Positions 34,508 to 43,658 of a stretch of DNA of 64,000 nt are shown piece after piece. The DNA lies in the NCBI RefSeq assembly GCF_041821045.1, contig NZ_JBGUAW010000003.1:248001-312000 (forward strand), given 5' to 3'. Both the position numbers and the translations under genes were made by a program. The notes below the pieces were generated by a model that saw only the letters and a program-made list of their open reading frames with translations, made no database searches and was not told the DNA's origin. The first letter of the stretch is position 1; each line of letters starts with the position of its first letter. This DNA is from Thiohalorhabdus sp. Cl-TMA. Lineage in GTDB: Bacteria > Pseudomonadota > Gammaproteobacteria > Thiohalorhabdales > Thiohalorhabdaceae.

Positions 34508-35422
34508 TTAGCCGAGCACCCTCCGGAAACGCCGGCCGAGCCCCGTCATGAAGGCGAAAACGCCCATGGCGAGAAGGCTCAGAATGCCCGGCTCCGGGAT
34601 CTCCTGGGCGGGACCGTCCGCGCCGTCCTGGCCGGCCTGGCCGTCGGAGACGGGCTCGATGGTGCCCGCAGCCACCGGGAGCACGTCCTTGTACCCGGCG
34701 GTGCCGTCCACCTCGCCGGGGGTGCCGGCACCGTCGTCTTCAGAGGTGCTCAGGCCGTGCAGGATGATCTCCCGCTGTTCCAGGGGCAGCAGGTCGTCCC
34801 GGGTGAAGTCGTTGGCGTAGATGCTCTCGTCGCTGAGGTCGTACACCTCGCTGAAGGAGATGTTGCCGTCCCCGTCGGCGGTGGGGAAAACGGCCTCCTC
34901 ACCGTCCTCCTGATTCTCGGCGGTCTGCTGGCCGTCTTCGCCGTTATCCTCCGCCTCCTGGTTCTGGTTAGTCTGCTGGTTTTGGTTGGCCTCCTGATCC
35001 ATGTTGGCCTGCTGGCCCTGATTCCCTTGCTGATTCTGCGCGGCCTCCTGGCCCTGTCCATTCTGCCCCTGGGTAGTGGTGAGCGGCAGAATGACCGGAC
35101 CGTAGGAGGCGGCTCCTTCCTCCAGCTCAATGAAGCCGTCCCCGTCGGTATCGTCCCCCATTTCCGGAATGGTCGAATCCGTGGGGTTGCCCGAGTCATC
35201 GAACAGGCCGTGGATATGCTGGGGATGGGTCTGGTTCTCCTCCAGCCCTGAGGCATCGATATCCACGCTCAACGAATCCCCGTCCAGATTCATGTTGGCG
35301 CTACCGTTCACGCCGGAATCGTTCAGGGGCTGCAGGTCGGCGCTGTACGGCACGCCCCAGGCGATGGCCGGGGCGGTCAACAGGACAACGCCGAAAAGAC
35401 CGAGCTGTTTCGAACTGGTCAT
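34508..35422 (-). CDS. Secreted CHRD-like protein with EF-hand loops, Q/N-rich linker and PEP-CTERM-like tail
   Basis: 304 residues from ATG 35422 (AAGGAG). Order: signal peptide (1-23), CHRD-like domain (ADLQPLNDSG... HPQHIHGL), a good EF-hand loop DTDGDGFIELEE, a ~45-residue linker mostly Q, N, E and G, a second weaker loop TADGDGNISFSE, then IPEPGILSLLAMGVFAFMTGLGRRFRR. The last part is a PEP-type sorting signal: PEP, hydrophobic helix, basic tail. It should be exported and possibly processed by an exosortase, with calcium binding outside the cell. No exosortase is in the window. Confidence 0.75.
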   Translation of the reverse strand: MTSSKQLGLFGVVLLTAPAIAWGVPYSADLQPLNDSGVNGSANMNLDGDSLSVDIDASGLEENQTHPQHIHGLFDDSGNPTDSTIPEMGDDTDGDGFIELEEGAASYGPVILPLTTTQGQNGQGQEAAQNQQGNQGQQANMDQEANQNQQTNQNQEAEDNGEDGQQTAENQEDGEEAVFPTADGDGNISFSEVYDLSDESIYANDFTRDDLLPLEQREIILHGLSTSEDDGAGTPGEVDGTAGYKDVLPVAAGTIEPVSDGQAGQDGADGPAQEIPEPGILSLLAMGVFAFMTGLGRRFRRVLG

Positions 35423-35907
35423 TGGTCCACTCCTTGGTTTGAAAGAGGCCTTATACGTCCAATGTGCAGGGCCCTGCTCCCCATATTCCGCAACACATGT
35501 GCCAAACGGATTCCGGCTGGGAATAACAAGGATTTGTGTAAAAAGGCGCGGCACCGGGACGCGCAGGGTAAAAAAGGCGAACACCCGGGGCAGCCGGGCT
35601 TCGCTTCCGGGCATGGGGTATTAACGCTTCATATTTTTCATGTTTTTCCGATCGGCGGTTCCGATTCGGTTGACGGGGTGGGGTGCACGGGGCAGGTAAA
35701 GATGTAAAGGTGATTGACCCCGGAATCCGGGGCTCGGATACGGCGGACTCCCGAGGCTGTGCCGCGGAGTAGTGCCCGGGAGGAGGTAAATGGGCCGATC
35801 AGAAGGCATTGCCGGGTGGGGAATGACCCGCACGGGTCGCCGGGTGCCGCATGGCGCCGACGGTAACGGCGATAAACAATCGGCGGTTCCGGGGAAGGGA
35901 CCGGGAC
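35423..35907. other. Intergenic region without a gene
   Basis: About 485 bases between the CHRD gene start and the HiPIP terminator. It is less GC-rich near 35520-35660. It should hold the CHRD promoter on the minus strand. No convincing coding frame was seen. Confidence 0.4.
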
Positions 35908-35936
35908 GAAAAAAGGCCCCGGAAAGATCCGGGGCC
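35908..35936 (-). terminator. Rho-independent terminator of the HiPIP gene
   Basis: A perfect 9-bp stem GGCCCCGGA-AAGA-TCCGGGGCC (35915-35936) followed on the minus strand by TTTTTT, 23 bases after the HiPIP stop codon. Confidence 0.88.
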
Positions 35937-35959
35937 CGGCCTCCCAGCCAAGGGGGGAA

Positions 35960-36229
35960 CTAGGAGCTGGGCTTATACAAGGCGCACCAGCCGTCCGGAG
36001 CGATGCGTCCCTTCACCCGCCCGCAGGTGTAGGCGCCCTGCCAGAACTGGCATTCGGAACACTGCTGCCCGCTTTTCGGGGAATCCTGATAGGCGGCCGC
36101 CTCCTTGGTCACCTTGGTGGTGGCCCGCGCCGGTACGCCCGTCAGGCCCAGACCGGCGCATGCCGCCGCGGTCCGGAGAACGTGCTCCAGGAAACGCCGA
36201 CGGGGAACGGGGCGGTCTTTCTTGCGCAT
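35960..36229 (-). CDS. High-potential iron-sulfur protein (HiPIP), Tat-exported
   Basis: 89 residues from ATG 36229 with GGAGGAAG upstream. A twin-arginine signal (RRRFLEHVLRT, hydrophobic stretch to about residue 36) precedes a mature ~53-residue protein. Cluster cysteines are C57, C60, C69 and C82 (x2, x8, x12 spacing), with the typical GWCALY near the end. HiPIPs carry electrons in the periplasm between the bc1 complex and reaction centres or terminal oxidases in purple and sulfur bacteria. The gene is monocistronic with its own terminator. Confidence 0.93.
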   Translation of the reverse strand: MRKKDRPVPRRRFLEHVLRTAAACAGLGLTGVPARATTKVTKEAAAYQDSPKSGQQCSECQFWQGAYTCGRVKGRIAPDGWCALYKPSS

Positions 36230-36923
36230 GGGGCTTCCTCCATGGGGCAACTGTGCCGCCGGTCCGTGGGGCCGTCCGGGCCTTTTGCCGGGCCGTAACG
36301 CGGTCTCTACGGGTGGGCCTGGCAGGGTCGGGCCACGAGGGGGCCGGAGGGCGGCGGAGGAAACCGAGGCCCATACCCGGGGAAACCGGGCAAGGACCGG
36401 TCCGTCCCGAACCGGGTACCTTTCGGGGCGAACGGAGGCGGCGTGGGCCGGTTGCCGGGCGGGTGTCGGTCCGCGGGGCGCAGGCGCGGGATGTCCGCGC
36501 CGAGGAGGCCCATCCGCCCGGCGAACGGAGGACAGGACCGTTCGCCGGGAAGGGAATGCGGGAAGCAGGGTGTGGGGGACCCATGTCGCTCCCTCTTGCT
36601 GGGAATGTTGCCTTCCGGGGACGCCAAGCATACGGCATGCCCAAATAAAAAGAGCTTCCATATCAGTAGGCTGCAGAATGGACGCGGCGTGGCGGGGAAC
36701 CAAGTGTAAAGAAAACCGACCACCAAGGAGGCTTCCGACGGGGGCTGATATCCGGGCTTTACAGACACGGAGCGCGGAGCGGGCGGACACCCGATGAGGG
36801 AGACCGTAGCCGCGGACAGCGGAGGGCCGGTCGGGCGCTTCCGGCCGGTTCGGTCCCCGCCGCGTTGCCTTCCTCGCATCGGGCGTTCCATGGTTGGAGG
36901 GGGATTCAGCTTGGGAGGGGATC
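36230..36923. other. 694-base region without a convincing gene
   Basis: Several GC-driven frames cross it on both strands, but none has a ribosome site with a recognisable protein. It should contain the HiPIP promoter on the left and the YceI promoter on the right; an AT-rich patch lies at 36640-36730. Confidence 0.4.
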
Positions 36924-37787
36924 ATGCGTGTTTCCGGAGTGTGTGCGGCGGCCCTCCTGGGGGGGCTACTGTTGGCGGGCTGCGGGGCCCGGGAAGGACC
37001 GCGAATCCATGCGGTGGAAGGGCCGCCGGAGGCCTTCCCCGCGCCCGCGTACAGGCAGGCGCTCCGGGCGGGGAAGCGGGTTTACCGGGTGGACCCCTGC
37101 CTCTCTCGGGTCACCATACGCGTCTCTGCGGGCGGACCGCTGGCCGAGCTGGGCCATAACCACGTGGTCTCGACCCGGGAGCTGCACGGCTACGTGCTGG
37201 ATCCGGCGGCTGGCGGGTCGGGGCGGACGGATATCTACGTGCCGGTGACCGCGCTTGAGGTGGACAAGCCCCGCCTGGTGGAGGAAGCGGGCTTCGACAC
37301 GGAGCTCTCCGAGCAGGAAAAGGCCCAGACCCGCTACAACATGCTGGCGGAGGTGCTGGAAGCCCATAAGTATCCCTATGTGCGGATCCACGCCACGCCG
37401 GCACCGGATTCCCCCACGCCGCCCGAGGCCCTGACCGTTGACCTGACCATTCACGGGGAGACCCAAACCAGGCGCGTACCCGTCCGGATGCGGCGCACGG
37501 AGGATTGGCTGGAAGTGCGGGGCCGGCTCTCCGTGCGACACGAGGACTTCGGCATGGAGCCCTTCACCGCGCTGGCAGGGCAGCTGCGGGTCAAGGAGGA
37601 GCTGGATCTGCGCTTCCTGGTCCACGCGACGGTCGTGGAGCGGTGGAACGGGGCCGGTGCCGGCTCCGTCCTGGAGGGCGGGGCCAGGCGCTGCACCGTG
37701 GGCGGAGTCGTGGAGACGGTGCCAGCGTGGCCCGAGGGCACCGCCGGAGCGGCTCCGGGCTCAATCGAAGGTGGGCAGCCCCAGTAG
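36924..37787 (+). CDS. YceI-like lipoprotein
   Basis: 287 residues from ATG 36924 (GGGAGGGG). A lipobox LLLAGC ends a lipoprotein signal at about residue 20. The YceI lipocalin-like barrel starts at VYRVDPCLSRVTIRV and includes ELGHNHVV, then DLTIHGETQTRRVPV and VRHEDFGMEPF. YceI proteins bind isoprenoid lipids in the periplasm. An extra C-terminal ~50 residues rich in Gly/Ala extends beyond the fold. Its 3' end overlaps the convergent kaiC by 27 bases. Confidence 0.85.
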   Translation: MRVSGVCAAALLGGLLLAGCGAREGPRIHAVEGPPEAFPAPAYRQALRAGKRVYRVDPCLSRVTIRVSAGGPLAELGHNHVVSTRELHGYVLDPAAGGSGRTDIYVPVTALEVDKPRLVEEAGFDTELSEQEKAQTRYNMLAEVLEAHKYPYVRIHATPAPDSPTPPEALTVDLTIHGETQTRRVPVRMRRTEDWLEVRGRLSVRHEDFGMEPFTALAGQLRVKEELDLRFLVHATVVERWNGAGAGSVLEGGARRCTVGGVVETVPAWPEGTAGAAPGSIEGGQPQ

Positions 37788-39239
37788 GCTGGTGCCCGAT
37801 CCCTGGACCGGGCCGCCTATGCGGAGTCCGCGCTCCGTCACCGTGAAGGTGCGAACCGCCTTGTCCTGATTGGAGCCCCGCATCTTGAGCACCGCCAGTC
37901 CCCGGTGGATTGCCCCCTCCTGCTCCAGGTAGCGCAGCAGCACGATGGTATCGGTCATGCTCGACACCTGATCCTCGGAGACCGACGAGCCGCCCTGGAT
38001 GTTATTGGTGTTGGTGGTGAACAGGGCGGTGATGCCCTGCTCGCGGAGGAAGGCCACCAGCGCGATGACGAACTCGCGGAAGCTCCGCTGGCTGGAAATG
38101 CGCTCCAGGGCGGAGAGGCTGTCCACCACCACCCGCCGGGGGCGCCGGGCTTCCAGCAGGTGCTTGATGCGGATCAGGTGGTCCTCCAGGCTGGCGGTTT
38201 CGGGATAGGCGGCCGAGATGCGGAGCCGCCCGCCGGCCTCCAGATCCTCCAAGGGCATGCCCCAGCCTCGGGCGTTGCGCCGGAGCTGGTCCGCCCCCTC
38301 CTCGAAGGCCAGCAGCAGCGCGGATTCCTCCGGAGCGCCGTTCAGGAAATGGGTGCTGATGAGGGTCTTTCCGGTGCCGGTGGGGCCGGCAACCAGCGTG
38401 ATGGAGCCCTCCAGGAGTCCGCCGTCGCACATACGGTCCAGCTCGGTGTCGCCGAAGGAGGTGCGCGCGCCGGAGGCGGGCCGGTTGAGCTCGATGGCGG
38501 AGAGCGGAACCACGGAGAGCCCGCCCGCTTCCGCGCCGATGGTGAAGGGATACTCCCCCGTCCGGTGGGAGGTGCCGCGCATCTTGAGGACCTCCAGGGT
38601 CCGGCGCCGCTTCTCCCCCTCCAGGCCGTTGCGGAGCAGCACCACCGAATCGGCGACGAACTCCTCCACCTGGAAGCGGGCGATGGGGCCATACTCTTCG
38701 GTGCGCTCTGCGGTGACCAGGGTGGTGATGCCCATGTCCCGAACCGCCGCCATCAGGCGTCCCAGCGCCCGGCGAACCATCTGCTGGTCGCTGAACTGGG
38801 AGAACAGGCTGCCCAGGCTATCCACCACCAGCCGCCGGGCCCCCACCCGGTCCACGGCGTGGCGCAGCCGCGGCAGGAGGGCGCCCAGGTCGAAGCTGCC
38901 CGTTACCGATTCCTCGTCCATGCCGGGGGCCAGATCCACGAAGGCCCACTGCCCGCTTTCCTCCCACTCGGCCACGGGCCAGTCCAGGGCGGCGAGATTG
39001 GCGCGGATGGCCGCCGGCGGCTCCTCGCAGGTGACGAAGACCCCGGGCTCCTCCCGGCGCCGGATCCCCTCGGCAAGGAACTGGGCACAGAAGACCGTCT
39101 TCCCGCTTCCCGAGGAGCCGGCCACCAGGGTCGCCCGACCGCTGGGCAGGCCGCCGTCGGAGATGAACTCGAAGCCCGGGATATCCGTTGGGAACTTGCA
39201 TACCGCCTGCCCGGCGGTGCCGGGGGAAGCTTCAGCCAT
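37761..39239 (-). CDS. kaiC: KaiC-family circadian-clock-type ATPase
   Basis: 492 residues, two RecA-like domains. CI has Walker A GSSGSGKT and the catalytic Glu pair in [11 protein letters not shown] has GPTGTGKT and LAFEEG. The autophosphorylation pair of cyanobacterial KaiC (Ser431/Thr432) corresponds to S426/S427 in QVSSMTDT, so both acceptors are serines. The C-terminal A-loop region used by KaiA is short. kaiB overlaps it by eight bases; no kaiA was seen. A timer or stress-type Kai system is likely, not a proven clock. Confidence 0.93.
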   Translation of the reverse strand: MAEASPGTAGQAVCKFPTDIPGFEFISDGGLPSGRATLVAGSSGSGKTVFCAQFLAEGIRRREEPGVFVTCEEPPAAIRANLAALDWPVAEWEESGQWAFVDLAPGMDEESVTGSFDLGALLPRLRHAVDRVGARRLVVDSLGSLFSQFSDQQMVRRALGRLMAAVRDMGITTLVTAERTEEYGPIARFQVEEFVADSVVLLRNGLEGEKRRRTLEVLKMRGTSHRTGEYPFTIGAEAGGLSVVPLSAIELNRPASGARTSFGDTELDRMCDGGLLEGSITLVAGPTGTGKTLISTHFLNGAPEESALLLAFEEGADQLRRNARGWGMPLEDLEAGGRLRISAAYPETASLEDHLIRIKHLLEARRPRRVVVDSLSALERISSQRSFREFVIALVAFLREQGITALFTTNTNNIQGGSSVSEDQVSSMTDTIVLLRYLEQEGAIHRGLAVLKMRGSNQDKAVRTFTVTERGLRIGGPVQGSGTSLLGLPTFD

Positions 39240-39540
39240 GGGGGTCCGCTCCGTTGTGGGGGCCGTGCAGAGGGCGCAGGTCCAGGCCCAGAAGGACCTG
39301 GTCCTTGTCCGACAGGTCCCCGATTACCCGGCGCAGGGGCGTCGGGAGCTCCTTGATCAGGGTCGGAGTGGCCAGGATTTTCTCGTCCTCGGCAAGCTGG
39401 GGCTTCTCGAGAACGTCGATGATCTCCAGCTCGTAGCGGCCCGCCAGCTCCTCGTCCATGATGCGCCGCAGGTTCGCGACGGCCTGCTGGGAGTGCTGGG
39501 TGGGTCCGGTGATGTAGAGCTTGAGCAGGTATTTCTCCAT
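39232..39540 (-). CDS. kaiB: KaiB-like protein
   Basis: 102 residues with the KaiB thioredoxin-like pattern: [29 protein letters not shown], then [31 protein letters not shown]. KaiB switches fold to bind KaiC CI and slow it. The gene lies nine bases after the GGDEF-EAL gene and overlaps kaiC, so sensor, KaiB and KaiC are one transcript. The C-terminus has a short Gly/His tail. Confidence 0.93.
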   Translation of the reverse strand: MEKYLLKLYITGPTQHSQQAVANLRRIMDEELAGRYELEIIDVLEKPQLAEDEKILATPTLIKELPTPLRRVIGDLSDKDQVLLGLDLRPLHGPHNGADPHG

Positions 39541-39549
39541 GGAGCCTTC

Positions 39550-42021
39550 CTACCGGCTGGCGGGATGCGTGTCGGGGGAGTACGGATGATCCGGGCTGCG
39601 GAGGTGCTCGATCAAGGGCCCCTGGGGCATGGGTCTGGCGAACAGGAATCCCTGGGCGAAATCGCAGTTTTCCAGCGCGAGGCAGGAGGCCTGGGCCCGG
39701 GTCTCCACCCCTTCCGCCAGCACGGAAAGGCCCAGGCCGTGGGTCATGGCGATGATGGCCCGCACCAGGGAGCGATTCTCTGCGGAGTCGGGGAGGTCGC
39801 GTACGAAGGACAGGTCGATCTTCACCAGGTCGAAGGGCAGCTGGCGAAGGAAGGTGAGGGCGGAGTAGCCCTTGCCGAAGTCGTCCATGGCGATATGCAG
39901 CCCGCGACGGCGGAGCTGGGACAGTATGCGCACCGATTCCCGGATGTCGCCCGTGACGCCGGACTCGGTGAGCTCGATGCCCAGGCGGTCCCCGGAGATC
40001 CCCTCCTCCCGGAGGACCCGGTCCACCAGCCCCACCAGGTCTCCCGACACCAACTGCTGGGCGGAGACGTTGACCCAGACCCGGTCCACGCCTACTCCGG
40101 CCCGGTCCCATTCCCGGAGATCCGTGCAGACCTGGTGGAGGACCCATTCGCCCACGGAATGGATGAGTCCGGTTTCCTCCAGCAGGGGGATGAACTCGCC
40201 CGGCGAGACCATGCCGTGCTCCGGTGCTTCCCAGCGGAGGAGTGCCTCCAGGCCCTTCAGGCCGCCGTCGGCGAGGGAGACCTGGGGCTGGTAGAAGACC
40301 CGGAATTCGCCCTGGGTCTCCGCTCGCCGCAGGCCCTGCTCCAGTCGGAACCGACGCGAGGCCGCCTTTCCCTGGTCCGGGACGAAGGTCTGGATCTGGC
40401 TGCGTCCGGAGCCCTTGGCCTCGTACATGGCGGTGTCCGCCCGCATGAGCAGGGTCTCGGGGTCCCGGCCGTCATCGGGATAGAGGCTGACACCGATGGT
40501 GCCCGCGGGGGTGATCTGGTTGCCCTCGATGTCCATGGGGGAGGCCAGGCTGTCGCGGAGCTTTTCCGCCACCGCCAGGGCGTCCTCCCGGGTTTCCACA
40601 CCCTCGAGGATGATGGTGAACTCGTCGCCGCTCATGCGCGCGACGGTGTCCATGGCGCGGGTGCCGTCCCGCAGCCTGCGGGCCACCTCGCGGAGTAGCT
40701 GGTCCCCGGCGGCGTGCCCGAGGGTATCGTTGACCTCCTTGAAACGGTCCAGGTCCAGGAAGAGCACCGCGAGGCGCGATCGGCCCTCCCGTGCCCGTTC
40801 CAGGGCGGATTCCAGGGCCCCGCGGAAGCTGGTGCGGTTGGGAAGGCCGGTAAGGTCGTCGTGGTAGGCCTGGTAGCGGGCCGCTTGCTCGGCCCGCTGG
40901 CGCTCGGTGACATCGTGGAAGGTCACCAGGAAGGCGCTGCCCCCGCCCCATACCGTGGGCTGGAAGCTGATCTCCGCCACGCCGGCGCTGCCGTCCTTGC
41001 GGCGGATGTCGATCTCCGTGCTCCGGCCGGATACCACGGGGATGCCCAGGGGCGTTCCCTCCAGCTCCTCGGCGCTGCGGTTCATGAGCTGCTGCGCGGC
41101 GGGGTTGGTGAACAGGATGCCCCCGTTCTGGTCGTCCACCACCATCATCCCGGTCTGGGACTGGGTGATGAGCTCGCGGATCTCCCGGAAGGTGCCCTGG
41201 AGCCGCTCGGCCATGCGGTTCAGGCTGTCGGCCAGGTCGCCGATCTCGTCGTTACCGTTCTCCTCGGCGCGCAACTCCAGGTTGCCGCGGCCCCATTCCT
41301 GGGCGACGCCGTTCAAGCGGTGCAGCCGGCCCAGTATGCGCCAACGGACCAGGAGAAAGACCGTGAGCCCGGCCAGCAGGACCATGCCCAGCGCATAGCC
41401 GATGGCGTTCCAATAAGTCTCGCTCAGCTGGGTCTTCGCCGTCTCCAGGGTGGTGCTCACCCGGACCACGCCCAGCACGGAGCGGTCCGAATAGCCGTGG
41501 CAGCTCTCGCAGGCGGGCTCATTGACCAGGGGAAAGAGGTAGTCGATGCGGCCTTCTTCCCAGCGGGCCCGGCTTACCCGCTCCCCCTTCAAGGCGCTCT
41601 GAAGAAGCGCATCGGGGAGGTCGGTTGGGGTCTTCCCGGGCCGGGCCGGCCTGGTGAAGGCCTCCCCGCCCAAGTAGGCGTTGACCCGCCGCAGGGTCTG
41701 GCGGTCCCGGAAGGCCAGCTTTCCGCCGGGCCGCAGGACCTGAATGCTTTCCAAAGAGGGATGGGTGCGTGTCTCCGCCAGCCACTCCCGCACAAGCTCC
41801 GCATTTCCAGTGAGCAGGAGGCTGTGCAGGCTCGAAACCATGCCCTTCTCGAAGCCTTGCAGATGATGGCGCTTTTCGCCGATGACGGTGCTCTGGTACA
41901 GGGTATGCAGCAGGAGGAGCCCGATGGCGAGGAGGACGCCCAGTACCAGGGAGAGGGTGAGGGCGAATCGGGCGCTGAGCCGGGACCAGTACCGCCGGCC
42001 GGAGGAAGAACGCGTAAGCAA
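39550..42021 (-). CDS. Membrane sensor with haem c motif, HAMP, PAS, GGDEF and EAL domains
   Basis: 823 residues. A first membrane helix (~20-42) and a second (~215-235) flank a periplasmic domain with CESCHGYSD, a CxxCH haem c site as in DUF3365-type redox sensors. Then come HAMP, PAS (near 290-400), GGDEF with the site written MSGDEF instead of GGDEF, and EAL with EALLRWEAP, the DDFGKGYSAL loop and late metal ligands. The GGDEF change SGDEF still permits activity in some enzymes; the EAL residues look competent. It controls c-di-GMP and shares a transcript with kaiB and kaiC. Confidence 0.92.
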   Translation of the reverse strand: MLTRSSSGRRYWSRLSARFALTLSLVLGVLLAIGLLLLHTLYQSTVIGEKRHHLQGFEKGMVSSLHSLLLTGNAELVREWLAETRTHPSLESIQVLRPGGKLAFRDRQTLRRVNAYLGGEAFTRPARPGKTPTDLPDALLQSALKGERVSRARWEEGRIDYLFPLVNEPACESCHGYSDRSVLGVVRVSTTLETAKTQLSETYWNAIGYALGMVLLAGLTVFLLVRWRILGRLHRLNGVAQEWGRGNLELRAEENGNDEIGDLADSLNRMAERLQGTFREIRELITQSQTGMMVVDDQNGGILFTNPAAQQLMNRSAEELEGTPLGIPVVSGRSTEIDIRRKDGSAGVAEISFQPTVWGGGSAFLVTFHDVTERQRAEQAARYQAYHDDLTGLPNRTSFRGALESALERAREGRSRLAVLFLDLDRFKEVNDTLGHAAGDQLLREVARRLRDGTRAMDTVARMSGDEFTIILEGVETREDALAVAEKLRDSLASPMDIEGNQITPAGTIGVSLYPDDGRDPETLLMRADTAMYEAKGSGRSQIQTFVPDQGKAASRRFRLEQGLRRAETQGEFRVFYQPQVSLADGGLKGLEALLRWEAPEHGMVSPGEFIPLLEETGLIHSVGEWVLHQVCTDLREWDRAGVGVDRVWVNVSAQQLVSGDLVGLVDRVLREEGISGDRLGIELTESGVTGDIRESVRILSQLRRRGLHIAMDDFGKGYSALTFLRQLPFDLVKIDLSFVRDLPDSAENRSLVRAIIAMTHGLGLSVLAEGVETRAQASCLALENCDFAQGFLFARPMPQGPLIEHLRSPDHPYSPDTHPASR

Positions 42022-42240
42022 GCCCGGCCCTTCCCTGTGGAGCTATAAAAGGGGTTTCGCGAGAACCTATCGGAACCTGCCGATCTGCGCAATTCCCTTA
42101 TGCGGTTACGAAGGGTTTCGTAGAAACGGGCCGGTGACAGGGAAGCGAACCAGGGCTCCGGTAACAACTTCCGGCGGGTGCCCGGGAAACGGGGTGCGGA
42201 CTCCGGCACGGGCCCGGGCCCCGGCTCATAGGTGCTGGAG

Positions 42241-42268
42241 TCCGTGGCCGGCATGGAGCCGGCCACGG
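42241..42268. terminator. Strong hairpin between two minus-strand genes
   Basis: CCGTGGCCGGC-ATGGA-GCCGGCCACGG forms an 11-bp stem just past the stop of the small secreted protein. There is no T-run, so it is a possible terminator or RNA stabiliser. Confidence 0.45.
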
Positions 42269-42279
42269 TACCGTCCTGC

Positions 42280-42789
42280 TCAGGGAAAACGCCGGGTTCC
42301 CCAGCGCAGGGTGAGGAGGGCCCCTACGAGAAGCGCCACCACGGCGGGATCCAGCAGGCTGCTCATCCCCCAACGGTTGCCGGTGGCCGCTTGCCCCTGC
42401 CCGGGGGCCCGGGCAGGGGCCGCCGAGCCCGGTCCTTCGCGCGTCCGCCCCGTGCTTTTCCGCTCCATGCGGGCCGAGAGGCTGAAGGATTGCCCCGCCT
42501 CCCGCGGCGGTCCGGCACCGGGGGCGGCATGCGCGGATCCGGAATTTTCCCCATCCCGTCGCCTGTTGGAAACAAGGATCCGTTCCTTGGAGCCCGGGGA
42601 CATGCTTTCGCGGCCCCGGGATTGCCGGGAATGGACCGGTGGCTGGGCGGCTTGCGCCATGCTGTCGCCATGGGCAGACGGATTTCCCGCAGAGGCCGCG
42701 AAAACGGTCGCGGGTGCGGCGAGCAGAACGATGGCCGGAACGAGCGATAGCGTGTAACCAACGGATGCAGCGGAATATTTTGCAGACAT
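42280..42789 (-). CDS. Hypothetical secreted protein with signal peptide and C-terminal membrane anchor
   Basis: 169 residues. The N-terminus is signal-like (YTLSLVPAIVLLAAPATVFA-A), the middle ~105 residues are polar, low in hydrophobics and rich in Ser, Arg, Gly and Pro, and the end is LLDPAVVALLVGALLTLRW with a short RRFP tail. The layout recalls proteins with C-terminal sorting or anchor signals. A GGGGGG run precedes the ATG. No family recognised; the gene call rests on this layout and on spacing. Confidence 0.5.
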   Translation of the reverse strand: MSAKYSAASVGYTLSLVPAIVLLAAPATVFAASAGNPSAHGDSMAQAAQPPVHSRQSRGRESMSPGSKERILVSNRRRDGENSGSAHAAPGAGPPREAGQSFSLSARMERKSTGRTREGPGSAAPARAPGQGQAATGNRWGMSSLLDPAVVALLVGALLTLRWGTRRFP

Positions 42790-42972
42790 GGATTCCCCCC
42801 GCCTTTCGGGATACCTCGGTCCCTACCCCGGAAGCTGCATCAGGCGTTCCTTTTTGGTTTCCGTAAATTTTTCAGGACGCTGTTCCGGGACGGCGGGCCC
42901 CATGGGAAAAGTCTGTCAATTCCGTCGACGGGACAGTCCGGAATTTCGCGGCGTGGAGGGAGGCGGGTCCAT

Positions 42973-43000
42973 TTGTCTGTCGGATGGGGCCCTCTATAAT
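42973..43000 (+). promoter_or_regulatory. Sigma-70-like promoter
   Basis: TTGTCT, a 16-base spacer and a perfect TATAAT. It lies 31 bases before the GTG of the CheX-like gene and overlaps the ATG at 42999, which argues against that ATG as a start. Confidence 0.7.
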
Positions 43001-43031
43001 GCCGGGCGCGCCCTTAGCACTCGAGGCCCAC

Positions 43032-43631
43032 GTGGGAACTTCTTCCGACCTCCTTCCGGAACCGGAAGCCATCGCCGAATACCTTTCCGCCAGCCTGGGC
43101 ACTCCCTCGGAGGTCCTGGGGCCGGAGCTGTGGGTGCTGTACAAGCTCAAGCAGGCGGCGCGCCGCTCCGGCGGGGTGCTGGCGGTGCCCCTCTACAATC
43201 TGGAGGGAGAGGAGGCGGTGGAGCTGGGCTGGATGGCCATCGGCATCCGCATGGCCGTGGCCATCGGCGGCACCATGGTCCGCGACCCCAACCTCCGGGA
43301 GAAGGTGGGCTTCAACCAGACCGACGAGCTGCTGATGGACGCCGCGCAGGAAACCCTCAACATCGTCAGCGTGGCCTTCAACCAGAAGCTGGAGACCCTG
43401 GGCTGGCACAGCGGCATCCGCACCGGGACCATGGAGATGCTCTCCCCCGAGGAGCTGGACAGGCAGGTGCTGCGGACGGGGGAGGGCGTGCTGTCCGGTC
43501 TCTATATCCTGCGCTTCCCGAAGCTCAACCTGCCTTCCTGGACCAAGCGACTGGGATCGCTGGGAATCGCCTTCCACTGCGACCCGGAGCAGGGGCCGCG
43601 GCCCCTGATCATGCGGTCCGGCGATGAATAG
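43032..43631 (+). CDS. CheX/CheC-like putative phosphatase
   Basis: 199 residues from GTG 43032 (GAGG five bases before). No close family was recognised, but ELLMDAAQETLNIVSVAFN contains the D-x3-E-x2-N signature of CheC/CheX/FliY phosphatases, placed on a helix after a strand-rich segment as in that fold. The remaining sequence (IRMAVAIGGTMV...) is compatible. It would dephosphorylate a response regulator. It is followed after 27 bases by the PilZ-like gene. Confidence 0.6.
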   Translation: MGTSSDLLPEPEAIAEYLSASLGTPSEVLGPELWVLYKLKQAARRSGGVLAVPLYNLEGEEAVELGWMAIGIRMAVAIGGTMVRDPNLREKVGFNQTDELLMDAAQETLNIVSVAFNQKLETLGWHSGIRTGTMEMLSPEELDRQVLRTGEGVLSGLYILRFPKLNLPSWTKRLGSLGIAFHCDPEQGPRPLIMRSGDE

Positions 43632-43658
43632 CATCCCGCCCGGCAGAAAGTCATTCCC

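Noticed and set aside
36307-36891. 194-residue minus-strand frame in the gap before YceI
   Set aside because: No ribosome site, low-complexity Pro/Arg/Gly composition and no recognised motif.
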